DNA of 64,000 nt, from positions 1 to 64,000 of the forward strand of contig NZ_JBNPMC010000009.1 in the NCBI RefSeq assembly GCF_050313795.1, given 5' to 3'. How positions within the stretch are numbered: the stretch's first letter is position 1; each line of letters opens with the position of its first letter. Source of the DNA: CAMBRQ01 sp945870325. Its GTDB lineage: Bacteria > Bacillota > Clostridia > Lachnospirales > Lachnospiraceae. This document shows, piece by piece, positions 39,942-49,352 of the stretch. The notes under the pieces are model-generated. The model did not search any database and had not been told where the DNA came from. It was given only the letters and a program-made list of their open reading frames with translations. A program made the translations under genes and the position numbers.

Positions 39942-42900
39942 TTATTCTTCTGTTCCGTACAGAGTAACCAGTTTCTTCAGATATGCATATCTTTCCATAG
40001 CCTCTGCCTCATTCTTAGCGAAGAGTTTCTCAGCTTTTTCCGGATTAGCTCTCTTCAGAGCATTGTAACGAACTTCTCCGTCAAGGAATGCCTGGTATCC
40101 ATCCTGCTTAGGTTCTTTGCTGTCAAGTGTGAACTTAGCGCCTTCTGCTGCAGGATTGAATCTGAAGTTGTTCCAGTATCCGCATTCTACTGCTAATGCT
40201 TCCTCTGTCTGAGCCTTGCTCATACCCTTCTTAATACCATGGTTGATACATGGAGCGTAAGCAATGATGAGTGATGGTCCTGGATAAGCCTCAGCCTCTG
40301 CAATTGCTTTAACAGTCTGGTTGAAGTCAGCACCCATAGCAATCTGTGCTACGTATACATAACCATAACTCATTGCGATACCTGCAAGGTCTTTCTTCTT
40401 GGTTTCTTTTCCGCCTGCTGCGAACTGTGCTGTAGCACCAGTCTTAGTAGCCTTAGAGGACTGTCCACCTGTGTTAGAGTAAACTTCTGTATCGAATACC
40501 ATAACGTTGATGTCTTCGCCACTTGCTAATACGTGGTCAACACCACCGAATCCGATATCGTAAGCCCATCCGTCACCACCGAAGATCCACTGGGACTTCT
40601 TAGCGAGGAAGTCTTTATTCTTAACGATGTCTTTGCATACATCACAATCGCATCCTTCTAATGCTGCAACCAACTTAGCGGTTGCATCTCCGTTAGAAGC
40701 GCCGCAGTTAAATGTATCCAGGTATTCCTGGCAAGCTGCTTTTACTTCTTCAGAAACTGCCTCTGCTGCTGCAACAGTCTCAACCTGCTCTTTTAATCTC
40801 TTTCTGATTGCTTTCTGAGCAAGTAACATACCATAACCAAACTCAGCATTATCTTCGAATAAGGAGTTAGCCCATGCAGGACCCTGTCCTTTTGCGTTTA
40901 CTGTGTATGGTGTAGACGGTGAAGAGTTACCCCAGATAGAAGAACATCCTGTTGCATTAGCGATGTACATTCTGTCACCAAATAACTGTGTGATCAGCTT
41001 AGCGTAAGGTGTCTCACCACAACCTGCACATGCTCCTGAGAACTCAAGGAGTGGCTGTTTGAACTGGCTTCCCTTAACTGTCTCTGGTTTGAACTTAGCA
41101 ACAACTTCCGGTTTAACTTCAATCTCTTTACCGAAATCGAATACTTCCTGAGAAGCAACATTTGCTTCCATGTTCTCCATAACGAGAGCCTTCTCGCCCT
41201 TCTTGCCTGGGCAAACGTTAGCACAAGATCCACATCCTGTACAGTCAAGTGCTGATACAGTCATTGTGAACTTCATGCCTGGTACGCCGATCATATCGAT
41301 TGCCTTTGTTCCTTCCGGAGCATTAGCCAATTCTTCTTCTGTCAGTGCTACCGGACGGATAACTGCGTGTGGACACACATATGCACAACGGTTACACTGG
41401 ATACAGTTCTCTTCTTTCCATACCGGGATATCAACTGCGATACCACGTCTCTCGTATGCAGAAGAACCAGATGGTGTAGAACCATCTACATAATCGTTGA
41501 ATGCAGATACTGGAAGTGAGTTACCTTCCTGAGCATTAACCTTAGCCTGAATATTCTTAACGAAATCAACAACGTCTTCTCTTCCGCCCTTAACTTCTGG
41601 TGAGAATAATCCTTCGTCTTCGCAAGATTTCCAAGATTCCGGAACTTCTACTTCTACTACCTGCTTAGCACCAGCATCGATAGCATCGTAGTTCATCTGT
41701 ACGATCTTGTCACCTTTTCTTCCGTAAGTAGCCTTAGCTGCTTTCTTCATCAGATCGATTGCCTCTTCTTCTGGAATGATAGCTGCCAGTTTGAAGAATG
41801 CTGACTGAAGTACTGTATTGATACGTCCGCCAAGTCCGATCTCTTTACCAATCTTGATACCGTCGATTGTGTAGAACTTGATGTTGTGATCAGCAATATA
41901 TGCTTTAACCTGTCCTGGCAGATGCTTCTCAAGACCTTCCATATCCCATGGACAGTTCAGAAGGAATGTTCCTCCATCAACCAATTCCTGAACCATGTTA
42001 TACTTGTTCACATAAGAAGGATTGTGGCAAGCAACAAAGTTAGCCTGACGGATCAGGTATGTTGATTTGATTGCTTTCTTACCAAAACGCAGGTGAGACA
42101 TTGTAACACCACCAGACTTCTTAGAGTCATAATCGAAGTAAGCCTGTGCGTACATATCTGTGTTGTCACCGATAATCTTAATAGAGTTCTTGTTAGCTCC
42201 TACAGTACCATCTGCTCCAAGTCCCCAGAACTTACAGTTGATTGTTCCTTCTGGTGTAGTAACAAGTGCTGGTCCTGTTGGAAGAGAAAGATTCGTTACA
42301 TCATCTTCGATACCGATTGTAAATCTTGCTTTCTCTGCGTTATTGAATACTGCAACGATCTGTGCAGGTGTTGTATCTTTAGAACCTAATCCATAACGTC
42401 CGCTGTTAACTGGAACTGCATCGAACTTTGTTCCCTTTAATGCAGAAACAACGTCAAGGTATAATGGCTCTCCCTGAGCTCCTGGCTCTTTTGTTCTGTC
42501 AAGAACGTTGATGTACTTAACAGTATCCGGAATAGCATCGATCAATGCCTGTGCGCAGAATGGTCTGTAAAGACGAACTTTAACAACACCAACTTTTTCG
42601 CCTGCTGCTGTCAGGTAATCGATTGTCTCTTCGATTGTGTCACATACAGAACCCATAGCTACGATAACTTTCTCAGCATCCGGTGCTCCATAGTAGTTGA
42701 ACAGTTTGTAATCTGTACCGATCTTAGCGTTAACCTTGTCCATGTACTCCTGAACGATTGCCGGCATAGCATCGTAATATGGGTTACATGCTTCTCTTGC
42801 CTGGAAGAAGATATCCGGGTTCTGAGCAGAACCTCTCTGGCATGGATGATTTGGATTCAGAGCGTGATTTCTGAATGCGTCGATCGCGTCCATATCTACC

Positions 42901-43481
42901 AGATCTTTCAGATCTTCGTAATCCCATGTCTCAATCTTCTGAATCTCGTGAGATGTACGGAATCCATCGAAGAAGTTGATGAATGGAAGTTTTCCTTTTA
43001 ATGCTGCACAGTGAGCAACAGGTGTTAAGTCCATAACTTCCTGTACGCTTGATTCGCAAAGCATAGCAGCACCAGTCTGACGACAGGCATATACATCAGA
43101 GTGATCTCCGAAGATTGACAGCGCATGGCTTGCAAGAGCACGTGCAGATACATGGAATACGCCTGGAAGCTGTTCTCCGGCTACTTTATATAAGTTAGGA
43201 ATCATCAACAATAATCCCTGAGATGCTGTAAATGTTGTGGTCAGAGCACCTGCTGCCAGTGATCCGTGTACTGCTCCGGCTGCACCTGCTTCTGACTGCA
43301 TCTCTGTTACCTGAACAGTCTGTCCAAATATGTTCTTTCTACCTTCGGTAGCCCACTCATCTACATGCTCCGGCATAACGGATGACGGGGTAATAGGGTA
43401 AATAGCTGCAACTTCGGTATACGCATATGATGCATGAGCCGCAGCCTGATTACCATCCATGGTCTTCATTTTTCTTGCCAT
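39942..43481 (-). CDS. nifJ: Pyruvate:ferredoxin (flavodoxin) oxidoreductase
   Basis: A 1179-residue single-chain PFOR that converts pyruvate and CoA to acetyl-CoA and CO2, reducing ferredoxin. Domains in order: pyrimidine-binding (PITPSSVMPE near 30), transketolase C-like, gamma domain, the two 4Fe-4S ferredoxin motifs CIQCNRCAYVC (about 694) and CTGCGSCANVC (about 747), then the TPP domain with CAGCGETPY and GDGWAYDIGFGG. AAGGAGGAACAACAAAA precedes the ATG. It is monocistronic and a mark of anaerobic metabolism. Confidence 0.97.
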   Translation of the reverse strand: MARKMKTMDGNQAAAHASYAYTEVAAIYPITPSSVMPEHVDEWATEGRKNIFGQTVQVTEMQSEAGAAGAVHGSLAAGALTTTFTASQGLLLMIPNLYKVAGEQLPGVFHVSARALASHALSIFGDHSDVYACRQTGAAMLCESSVQEVMDLTPVAHCAALKGKLPFINFFDGFRTSHEIQKIETWDYEDLKDLVDMDAIDAFRNHALNPNHPCQRGSAQNPDIFFQAREACNPYYDAMPAIVQEYMDKVNAKIGTDYKLFNYYGAPDAEKVIVAMGSVCDTIEETIDYLTAAGEKVGVVKVRLYRPFCAQALIDAIPDTVKYINVLDRTKEPGAQGEPLYLDVVSALKGTKFDAVPVNSGRYGLGSKDTTPAQIVAVFNNAEKARFTIGIEDDVTNLSLPTGPALVTTPEGTINCKFWGLGADGTVGANKNSIKIIGDNTDMYAQAYFDYDSKKSGGVTMSHLRFGKKAIKSTYLIRQANFVACHNPSYVNKYNMVQELVDGGTFLLNCPWDMEGLEKHLPGQVKAYIADHNIKFYTIDGIKIGKEIGLGGRINTVLQSAFFKLAAIIPEEEAIDLMKKAAKATYGRKGDKIVQMNYDAIDAGAKQVVEVEVPESWKSCEDEGLFSPEVKGGREDVVDFVKNIQAKVNAQEGNSLPVSAFNDYVDGSTPSGSSAYERRGIAVDIPVWKEENCIQCNRCAYVCPHAVIRPVALTEEELANAPEGTKAIDMIGVPGMKFTMTVSALDCTGCGSCANVCPGKKGEKALVMENMEANVASQEVFDFGKEIEVKPEVVAKFKPETVKGSQFKQPLLEFSGACAGCGETPYAKLITQLFGDRMYIANATGCSSIWGNSSPSTPYTVNAKGQGPAWANSLFEDNAEFGYGMLLAQKAIRKRLKEQVETVAAAEAVSEEVKAACQEYLDTFNCGASNGDATAKLVAALEGCDCDVCKDIVKNKDFLAKKSQWIFGGDGWAYDIGFGGVDHVLASGEDINVMVFDTEVYSNTGGQSSKATKTGATAQFAAGGKETKKKDLAGIAMSYGYVYVAQIAMGADFNQTVKAIAEAEAYPGPSLIIAYAPCINHGIKKGMSKAQTEEALAVECGYWNNFRFNPAAEGAKFTLDSKEPKQDGYQAFLDGEVRYNALKRANPEKAEKLFAKNEAEAMERYAYLKKLVTLYGTEE

Positions 43482-43538
43482 TTTTGTTGTTCCTCCTTAA
43501 AATAATACAAATTAAAATATAATTTGACGTGTGTTATT

Positions 43539-43567
43539 ATTATAGTCCACGCTACCTTAAAAGTCTA
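43539..43567 (-). promoter_or_regulatory. nifJ promoter
   Basis: Minus-strand TAGACT (43567-43562), 17-base spacer, TATAAT (43544-43539), about 55 bases before the ATG. Confidence 0.65.
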
Positions 43568-43629
43568 GTGATTCTTGTCTATATTTTTGTTCCTTTTTCT
43601 GTACAAACCGAGTATACTCTGTCCTGAAA

Positions 43630-44571
43630 TCATCCAAGATACACGACTTCTTCTTCCGGTTTCTTAGCCGGCTCCATGCTAATCAGATGCAGCACCGGCT
43701 GCTTATTGCCAAATGAAGTCACCGACTCATATTCGAATCTTGCCCGCAGCCTGATCCATTCTCCCTTCTTGATATCCATCTTCTGTTCCATCTTACATGG
43801 ATATCCATAGAATCTCGTATCAGCCGCACAACAGGTCATAATCTTTCGTACCGGCACAAACATATTCTCTTTCATTCCTCTTGGCCGGAATGTCTGCGCC
43901 ACAAACTCAATCTCTTTGTGAAGATATAACTCCGGATGGTCATATGCATCTACATACCAGATTCCAAAATCCATATCTTCTACCACGATTTTGTCTCCCT
44001 TAACATCATAAGGCAGATCTTCTTCAGACGGTTCAATAATCTTCCCGTCCAAGCCTTCGAATATCAACTGTGCCATCGGATTCTGAACCTTCAGCGCACG
44101 TCTGAATCCTGAACGGTCTACCCCTTCCGGGCAACGGTTTACGACGATCAATTCTGATTCCGTCAACTGTTCCATCAGCATATTGCGCATATTCATAAGA
44201 TACATATCCAAAGTCGTACCGTCAACCGTAGAGTATACTCCCTGCAGTTCCCAATTCCGAGGATATTTGATTGCTAATAATTCTTCCAGTTTCCACATAC
44301 CGTTGTATTCAATCACCACCTGCATCGGATGATAATTCTTTTCACAGTTCTTAAAAAATGTTGAATTCAACTGCTCAAATTCGTCAATCTTAAGAAGAAC
44401 CATCTCTTTTTCGTCCAGATATTCCTTCGGATATTCTTCCTCTCCCTCTTCGCAAAGAATCAGAAGCGTCAGCCCCGGCTCTATCCATTCTTGTTCCATC
44501 AACGTCTCTTTTACCAGAGTTGTCTTCCCGCTATCTAAAAAGCCTGTACACACAAATACTGGCGTCACCAT
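43630..44571 (-). CDS. G3E-family GTPase (CobW/P47K-like), second copy
   Basis: A 313-residue CobW/P47K-like GTPase. The P-loop is GFLDSGKTT (about 10-18, Asp in place of the more usual Gly-Ala). The canonical CxCC metal motif is not present; the equivalent region reads NGMWKLEEL, so it may be a regulatory or divergent partner. The last third is beta-rich (MTCCAADTRFYGYPCKM). It lies 53 bases after the His-rich G3E gene and is probably its operon partner. Metal specificity is unknown. Confidence 0.8.
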   Translation of the reverse strand: MVTPVFVCTGFLDSGKTTLVKETLMEQEWIEPGLTLLILCEEGEEEYPKEYLDEKEMVLLKIDEFEQLNSTFFKNCEKNYHPMQVVIEYNGMWKLEELLAIKYPRNWELQGVYSTVDGTTLDMYLMNMRNMLMEQLTESELIVVNRCPEGVDRSGFRRALKVQNPMAQLIFEGLDGKIIEPSEEDLPYDVKGDKIVVEDMDFGIWYVDAYDHPELYLHKEIEFVAQTFRPRGMKENMFVPVRKIMTCCAADTRFYGYPCKMEQKMDIKKGEWIRLRARFEYESVTSFGNKQPVLHLISMEPAKKPEEEVVYLG

Positions 44572-44624
44572 ACAATCACCTTCATTCTAATCTACATTAT
44601 TATTCCACTCATCTTCCCGCAATC

Positions 44625-45797
44625 TTATATGTGAAATAACTTCAAAAGTTCTTCTTCCTTCAGATCTGTTCCAATCACACACAGACGCCCGGTATAATCA
44701 GCCTGGCCGACTCTCACCTCATACTCTTCCGGAACAAAATCAAACTGCTTCCATGTACCGTCCGCCATAGGGATGATTCCCTTGGAGCGGAGAATCGTTC
44801 CATATGCTTCCGTCTCGGACAATGCTTTCAATATGAAATCCAATTCCTCTTCCGTGTACTTATGAGCCGTCTCTTTTCCCCAACTTGTAAATACTTCATC
44901 TGCGTGATGATGGTGGTGGTCATGACCGCAGCAACCGTCATGGTGATGCTCATGATGGTGATGCTCATGCTCGCAGCACTCGTCGTGATGATGCTCATGG
45001 TGATGCTCATGTTCGCAGCACTCATCGTGGTGGTGCTCATGTTCGTGGTGATGCTCATGCTCGCAGCACTCGTCGTGATGATGCTCATGGTGATGCTCAT
45101 GCTCGCAGCACTCGCCGTGATGATGCTCGTGATGATGCTCATGCTCGCAGCACTCATCGTGATGTTCATGATGATGCGCCTCCAGCAGTTCCTCTATCTC
45201 TGCTCCCTGCTTCAAAGCACGTCCGATGGCTTCCGCACTCAACTGTTCCCATGGTGTAGAGATAATGGCAGCATCAGTATTCTCTTCCCGCAGCATGTGG
45301 ATACACTCCTCAATCTTCTCATCCGTCATCATCTGTGTCCGGCTGACAACGATCGTAGACGCATGTTTCACCTGATCCTCGAAGAATTCTCCGAAATTCT
45401 TAAGATATAACTTCGCTTTCTTTCCATCAACCACTGTAATTCTTCCATCAATCTCAATGTCTGCATCCTTCTTCACATCTTCAATCGCTTTTACAATATC
45501 TGACAGTTTACCGACACCAGATGGCTCAATGATGACACGGTCCGGGTGGTATTCCTCTAATACTTTCTGAAGTGCCTTGCTAAAATCTCCTACCAAAGTA
45601 CAGCAGATACAGCCGGAATTCATCTCTGTAATCTCGATTCCTGCATCTTTCAGGAAACCTCCGTCAATTCCAATCTCTCCGAATTCATTTTCAATCAGGA
45701 CCAATTTCTCACCTGCGAATACTTTGTCAATCAACTGTTTAATGAATGTAGTCTTTCCGGCTCCTAAAAAACCTGAAATAATGTCAACTTTTGTCAT
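44625..45797 (-). CDS. G3E-family GTPase (CobW-like) with His/Cys repeat tract
   Basis: A 390-residue putative metal chaperone. P-loop GFLGAGKTT (9-17), the metal motif SGCICCTL (Cys63, 65, 66), EPSGVGKL and the CobW C-terminal domain (about 310-390). Between the GTPase and C-terminal domains is a 91-residue insertion (208-298) of repeats of the type CCEHEHHHEHHHDE with six CC pairs. This could bind many zinc, nickel or cobalt ions for storage or delivery. First gene of a two-gene operon. No Zur box was recognised upstream. Confidence 0.88.
   Translation of the reverse strand: MTKVDIISGFLGAGKTTFIKQLIDKVFAGEKLVLIENEFGEIGIDGGFLKDAGIEITEMNSGCICCTLVGDFSKALQKVLEEYHPDRVIIEPSGVGKLSDIVKAIEDVKKDADIEIDGRITVVDGKKAKLYLKNFGEFFEDQVKHASTIVVSRTQMMTDEKIEECIHMLREENTDAAIISTPWEQLSAEAIGRALKQGAEIEELLEAHHHEHHDECCEHEHHHEHHHGECCEHEHHHEHHHDECCEHEHHHEHEHHHDECCEHEHHHEHHHDECCEHEHHHHEHHHDGCCGHDHHHHHADEVFTSWGKETAHKYTEEELDFILKALSETEAYGTILRSKGIIPMADGTWKQFDFVPEEYEVRVGQADYTGRLCVIGTDLKEEELLKLFHI
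44904..45176 (-). repeat. Tandem repeat encoding the His/Cys-rich tract
   Basis: Units of mainly 42 bases (14 residues, one of 48 bases) repeat about six times inside the CobW-like gene. Repetition at the DNA level is strong, so copy number may vary by slippage, always in frame. Confidence 0.85.
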
Positions 45798-45913
45798 GTA
45801 AATGCCTCTTTTCTATCTCAATTTTATTCTTATAAAATATGTTCCGTCACATATATTACCACAAAGTTTTACGGGTTGCCAGTTTTATAGTTAAAAAACG
45901 GGCAGGGGACGCG

Positions 45914-46034
45914 GTTCTGCGAGGAGATATCCCCCACGCAAACGGGGCATATCTCCTCGCAGAACTGCTGTTTACTGGCAATGTGTAACTATATAACGGC
46001 AGTATTCCCGGTTTTCGCTGGAAAATACTGCCGT
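45914..46034. repeat. Two large inverted repeats between hppA and the G3E operon
   Basis: GTTCTGCGAGGAGATAT (45914-45930) pairs perfectly with 45949-45965; the loop adds a CCCC/GGGG stem, giving about 21 pairs. A second, ACGGCAGTATT (45996-46006) with AATACTGCCGT (46024-46034), lies beside it. The 296-base gap has no gene. The second hairpin can terminate hppA; the first is far larger than a usual terminator and on the minus strand TTTTTT follows only after 20 more bases. Confidence 0.6.
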
Positions 46035-46093
46035 GTTTATCTAATATTAATTTCTTATAATTCCGCCGATATAACCCAACTGTAACAATAGAT

Positions 46094-48076
46094 TTACAGC
46101 AATCCGCCAACCGATAAGAAAAGTGGGGCGAATACCAGGGATACGATGGTCATTAACTTGATCAGAATGTTGATGGATGGACCTGAGGTGTCTTTAAATG
46201 GATCTCCTACGGTGTCACCTACGACGGCGGCTTTATAGGCTTCGCTTCCTTTGCCTCCATGGGAGCCGTCTTCGATGAATTTCTTCGCGTTATCCCATGC
46301 TCCGCCGGAGTTGGACATGAAGATTGCCAGCATAACGCCTGTTACAAGTGCGCCTGCAAGGAGTCCGCCTAAGGCTGCCGGTCCCAGGAGAAGCCCTACC
46401 GCCAGCGGGGCAAGTACTGCCATAATGCCTGGGATTAACATCTCTTTTAAAGCTGCTGTGGTCGAGATTGCAACGCAGGATTTATAATCTGGCTTCTCTG
46501 TTCCCTGCATGATGCCAGGCATGACCCTAAACTGCCGCCTTACTTCTTCAATCATCTTGTACGCCGCTTTTGATACCGACTCCATGGTCATAGCCGAGAA
46601 CAAGAACGGAAGCATGCCTCCGATGAACAATCCGATAATGACACGGCTGTCCAGAAGATCTATGCTTTTCATCTGTACCGCTTCCGCATAGGATACGAAT
46701 AATGCAAGGGCTGTCAGTGCTGCCGAGCCGATGGCAAATCCCTTTCCCATTGCCGCTGTCGTATTGCCAACTGCGTCTAATTTGTCCGTAATTTTACGAA
46801 CCTCAGGCTCAAGTCCTGACATCTCTGCGATACCGCCTGCATTGTCCGCAATCGGTCCATATGCATCTACCGCTACCGTAATCGCAGTCGTAGACAGCAT
46901 CCCCACCGCTGCCAGTGCGATTCCGTAGAGCCCACAGAACTGATACGCCACGAAGATTCCCACGCAGATCAAAAGGATCGGAACAGCAGTAGACTTCATT
47001 CCTACTGCCAGACCACTAATAACGGTCGTTGCGGTTCCCGTCTCTGACTGTTCTGCGATTACTTTTACTGATTTGTAATCGCCAGACGTATAGATCTCTG
47101 TAATAATTCCGATCAATAAGCCGACCAAAAGCCCCGCCACAATAGAAATCGCCGCATTCAGATTGCCGAAGAGACATTTGCTGAATACGAATGCCACAAC
47201 CAGCACGATTGCACTGGCTACATAAGATCCCATCTTAAGCGCCTTATGCGGATTGGAATTCTCATCGCCCCTTACAAAGAAAGTCCCAAGAATCGAAGCA
47301 ACTAATCCAAGTCCCGCAATCATCAATGGATAGATGGCACCTTCTACTTTATAGTATACGATTCCAAGTGTCAGTGCTGAGATCAGCGCACCGACATAAG
47401 ATTCGAACAGGTCTGCACCCATACCTGCCACATCACCTACATTGTCTCCCACATTATCTGCAATTACCGCCGGATTACGCGGGTCATCCTCCGGAATTCC
47501 TGCTTCTACCTTGCCTACCAGATCAGCGCCTACGTCGGCAGCCTTCGTATAGATACCGCCGCCAACACGGGCAAAAAGCGCGATAGACGATGCCCCAAGA
47601 CTGAAGCCTGACAGCACATCTACATTCTTCGTAACGATGTAGATTGCACTCACTCCAAGAACGCCAAGTCCCGCCACGCACATTCCCATAACCGCTCCGC
47701 CGGAAAATGCGATAGAAAGTGCCCGGTTCATTCCGCTTTCTCTTGCAGCATTGGCAGTTCTTACATTCGCCTTTGTAGCCACACTCATTCCAAAATATCC
47801 CGCGAGTGTAGAGAATAAAGCACCCACTACAAAACAAACTGCTGTCACCCAGTTACCGATTCCCACTCCGATCAATACAAACAGCACAACTACAAAAAAG
47901 ATCAATATCTTGTATTCTGCTGTCAGGAATGCCTGGGCACCTTCACTAATAGAAGCTGCAATCTCTCTCATTCTTTCGGTTCCTGCATCCTGCCTGTTCA
48001 CTCTCGCCGCCAACACTCCCGCGAACAACAGTGCAACAATCCCCAGCACAGGAACAATGTTCAATAACATTTCCAT
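46094..48076 (-). CDS. hppA: Membrane ion-translocating pyrophosphatase
   Basis: A 660-residue membrane PPase with about 16 helices that couples pyrophosphate hydrolysis to sodium or proton pumping. The catalytic segment DNVGDNVGDVAGMGADLFES and the second acidic cluster near GDTVGDPFKDTSGPS are intact. GNTTAAMGKGF has Ala where potassium-independent enzymes carry Lys, so it should be potassium-dependent. Pumping ion not determined. It conserves energy in fermenters. Confidence 0.95.
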   Translation of the reverse strand: MEMLLNIVPVLGIVALLFAGVLAARVNRQDAGTERMREIAASISEGAQAFLTAEYKILIFFVVVLFVLIGVGIGNWVTAVCFVVGALFSTLAGYFGMSVATKANVRTANAARESGMNRALSIAFSGGAVMGMCVAGLGVLGVSAIYIVTKNVDVLSGFSLGASSIALFARVGGGIYTKAADVGADLVGKVEAGIPEDDPRNPAVIADNVGDNVGDVAGMGADLFESYVGALISALTLGIVYYKVEGAIYPLMIAGLGLVASILGTFFVRGDENSNPHKALKMGSYVASAIVLVVAFVFSKCLFGNLNAAISIVAGLLVGLLIGIITEIYTSGDYKSVKVIAEQSETGTATTVISGLAVGMKSTAVPILLICVGIFVAYQFCGLYGIALAAVGMLSTTAITVAVDAYGPIADNAGGIAEMSGLEPEVRKITDKLDAVGNTTAAMGKGFAIGSAALTALALFVSYAEAVQMKSIDLLDSRVIIGLFIGGMLPFLFSAMTMESVSKAAYKMIEEVRRQFRVMPGIMQGTEKPDYKSCVAISTTAALKEMLIPGIMAVLAPLAVGLLLGPAALGGLLAGALVTGVMLAIFMSNSGGAWDNAKKFIEDGSHGGKGSEAYKAAVVGDTVGDPFKDTSGPSINILIKLMTIVSLVFAPLFLSVGGLL

Positions 48077-48226
48077 ATCTAAACCTCCCTCAGATTTATT
48101 GTACCCTTATATTATCATAAAATTTAAAATTGTATATAGTTTTTTGCGATATTTTATCTTTTGTTTTATTTTTATCAAACTATTTTGAAGAATTTTTTGC
48201 AATTTTCAGTCACATAAAATAGTCAA

Positions 48227-48261
48227 AAAAGAGAAGTCAATCCTATCTTGACTTCTCTTTT
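48227..48261 (-). terminator. Terminator overlapping the activase 3' end
   Basis: AAAAGAGAAGTCAA (minus strand 48261-48248) and TTGACTTCTCTTTT (48240-48227) form 14 pairs, followed by TTGAC. The first arm includes the last codons (KEKS) of the activase, so terminator and coding sequence overlap. Confidence 0.8.
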
Positions 48262-49004
48262 GCTAATAAAGCCGCGCCCAATGCACCGGCATATCTTCCA
48301 TGTTCTGTCGGTTCTACAGTCTGACCGATCTTCTCTGATAAAATCTGTGTAAAATATTGGCTATGACTCAATCCTCCTGTCAGAATCACCTTATTCGGAA
48401 GGCTCTTCCTCTGGCTTAACTGTGCCACCTTCGCCGCCACAGAATCCACAACTCCCGCTGCAATATCTTCTCGTTTTCTTCCTTCGCCTATGTAATTGAT
48501 GACCTCCGATTCAGCGAATACCGTGCACAACGAACTGATCGGGATGACGGTTCCGGCTGCTGCCATATCGAATAATTCCTGCAAAGTAACACCTAGACGA
48601 TTTGCCATAATCTCCAGGAATTTGCCCGTTCCTGCCGAACATTTATCATTCATAAGGAAATCCTGTACCATGCCATGCTCTACCAGAATCACCTTCGTAT
48701 CCTGACCGCCCACATCGATAATCGCACAGTCATTCCCTGCCATCTCTCTTCCGCCTCTTGCGTGGCAGGTAATCTCAGTGATCACATAATCAGCAAAATC
48801 CACTGCGATACGACCATATCCTGTCGCTACAACCTTCGTGTCGTCAGACAGGACATCAATACCTTCTTCTTTCAGTTTTTCTTTAATTGTCTGAGTTGTC
48901 TCTTTACTGCTCCATCCGGTCGGAAGAACAAACTGGATATCCTTCACGCCTCTGGCAACTACTTTGGATGCTGTTGAGCCAATGTCAATTCCTACATAAT
49001 TCAC
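48243..49004 (-). CDS. 2-hydroxyacyl-CoA dehydratase-type activase (ATPase)
   Basis: A 253-residue ASKHA-fold ATPase (BadF/HgdC family) that uses ATP to inject an electron into a partner iron-sulfur protein. Motifs: GIDIGSTASK (5-14), DVGGQDTK (98-104), the two 4Fe-4S ligands Cys122 (KCSAGTG) and Cys160 (SSLCTVFAESE), and TGGLSHSQYF. It ends a four-gene cluster with a dehydratase-like double-cubane protein and DUF3343 and should be its reductase. Confidence 0.93.
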   Translation of the reverse strand: MNYVGIDIGSTASKVVARGVKDIQFVLPTGWSSKETTQTIKEKLKEEGIDVLSDDTKVVATGYGRIAVDFADYVITEITCHARGGREMAGNDCAIIDVGGQDTKVILVEHGMVQDFLMNDKCSAGTGKFLEIMANRLGVTLQELFDMAAAGTVIPISSLCTVFAESEVINYIGEGRKREDIAAGVVDSVAAKVAQLSQRKSLPNKVILTGGLSHSQYFTQILSEKIGQTVEPTEHGRYAGALGAALLAKEKSR

Positions 49005-49060
49005 GTTTCTCTACCTCATTTATCCATATTTCTTCTAAACGATATCTTGTAATATCAGTT

Positions 49061-49327
49061 TTAGCAATACCGATCCCTCTTCGGGTTAATATCCCTCTCA
49101 ATGGCTGCAATCTTCAGAATCTCAATCCCATGCTCATCAATACATGCCTGGATAGTATCAATATCTTTCTCTTCTATTAAGAGTGAGATTCCACAGCACT
49201 TGCTTGCGGCTCTGGGGGTGGGGGCTATGGTTGCCCGAACCCCCAGTTTCTTCAATTCTTTGTAAAGCCGCATGCCATTATCATGATTGGGAAATAATAC
49301 ATAATGCTGGATTTTTGGCATATGCAT
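49061..49327 (-). CDS. DUF3343 family protein
   Basis: An 88-residue protein starting MHMPKIQHYVLFPNHDNGM. It fits the DUF3343 pattern (ThxxAmxxxxxLKklGv, then RAASKCCGISLLIEEKDID), with a conserved CCG at about residue 44. These small proteins occur near sulfur- or selenium-related genes in Clostridia. It lies 26 bases from the double-cubane gene and 56 from the activase. Function is unknown; a sulfur-carrier role is a guess. Confidence 0.75.
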   Translation of the reverse strand: MHMPKIQHYVLFPNHDNGMRLYKELKKLGVRATIAPTPRAASKCCGISLLIEEKDIDTIQACIDEHGIEILKIAAIERDINPKRDRYC

Positions 49328-49352
49328 ACTTCCTTTTCTAATATTTTACGAA

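Noticed and set aside
44904..45176. CRISPR-like tandem repeats
   Set aside because: The repeats are in frame, encode His/Cys units and have no spacers.
45856..46110. A leftward frame in the hppA-CobW gap
   Set aside because: It is formed by the hairpin-rich region, has no ribosome site and no protein-like pattern.
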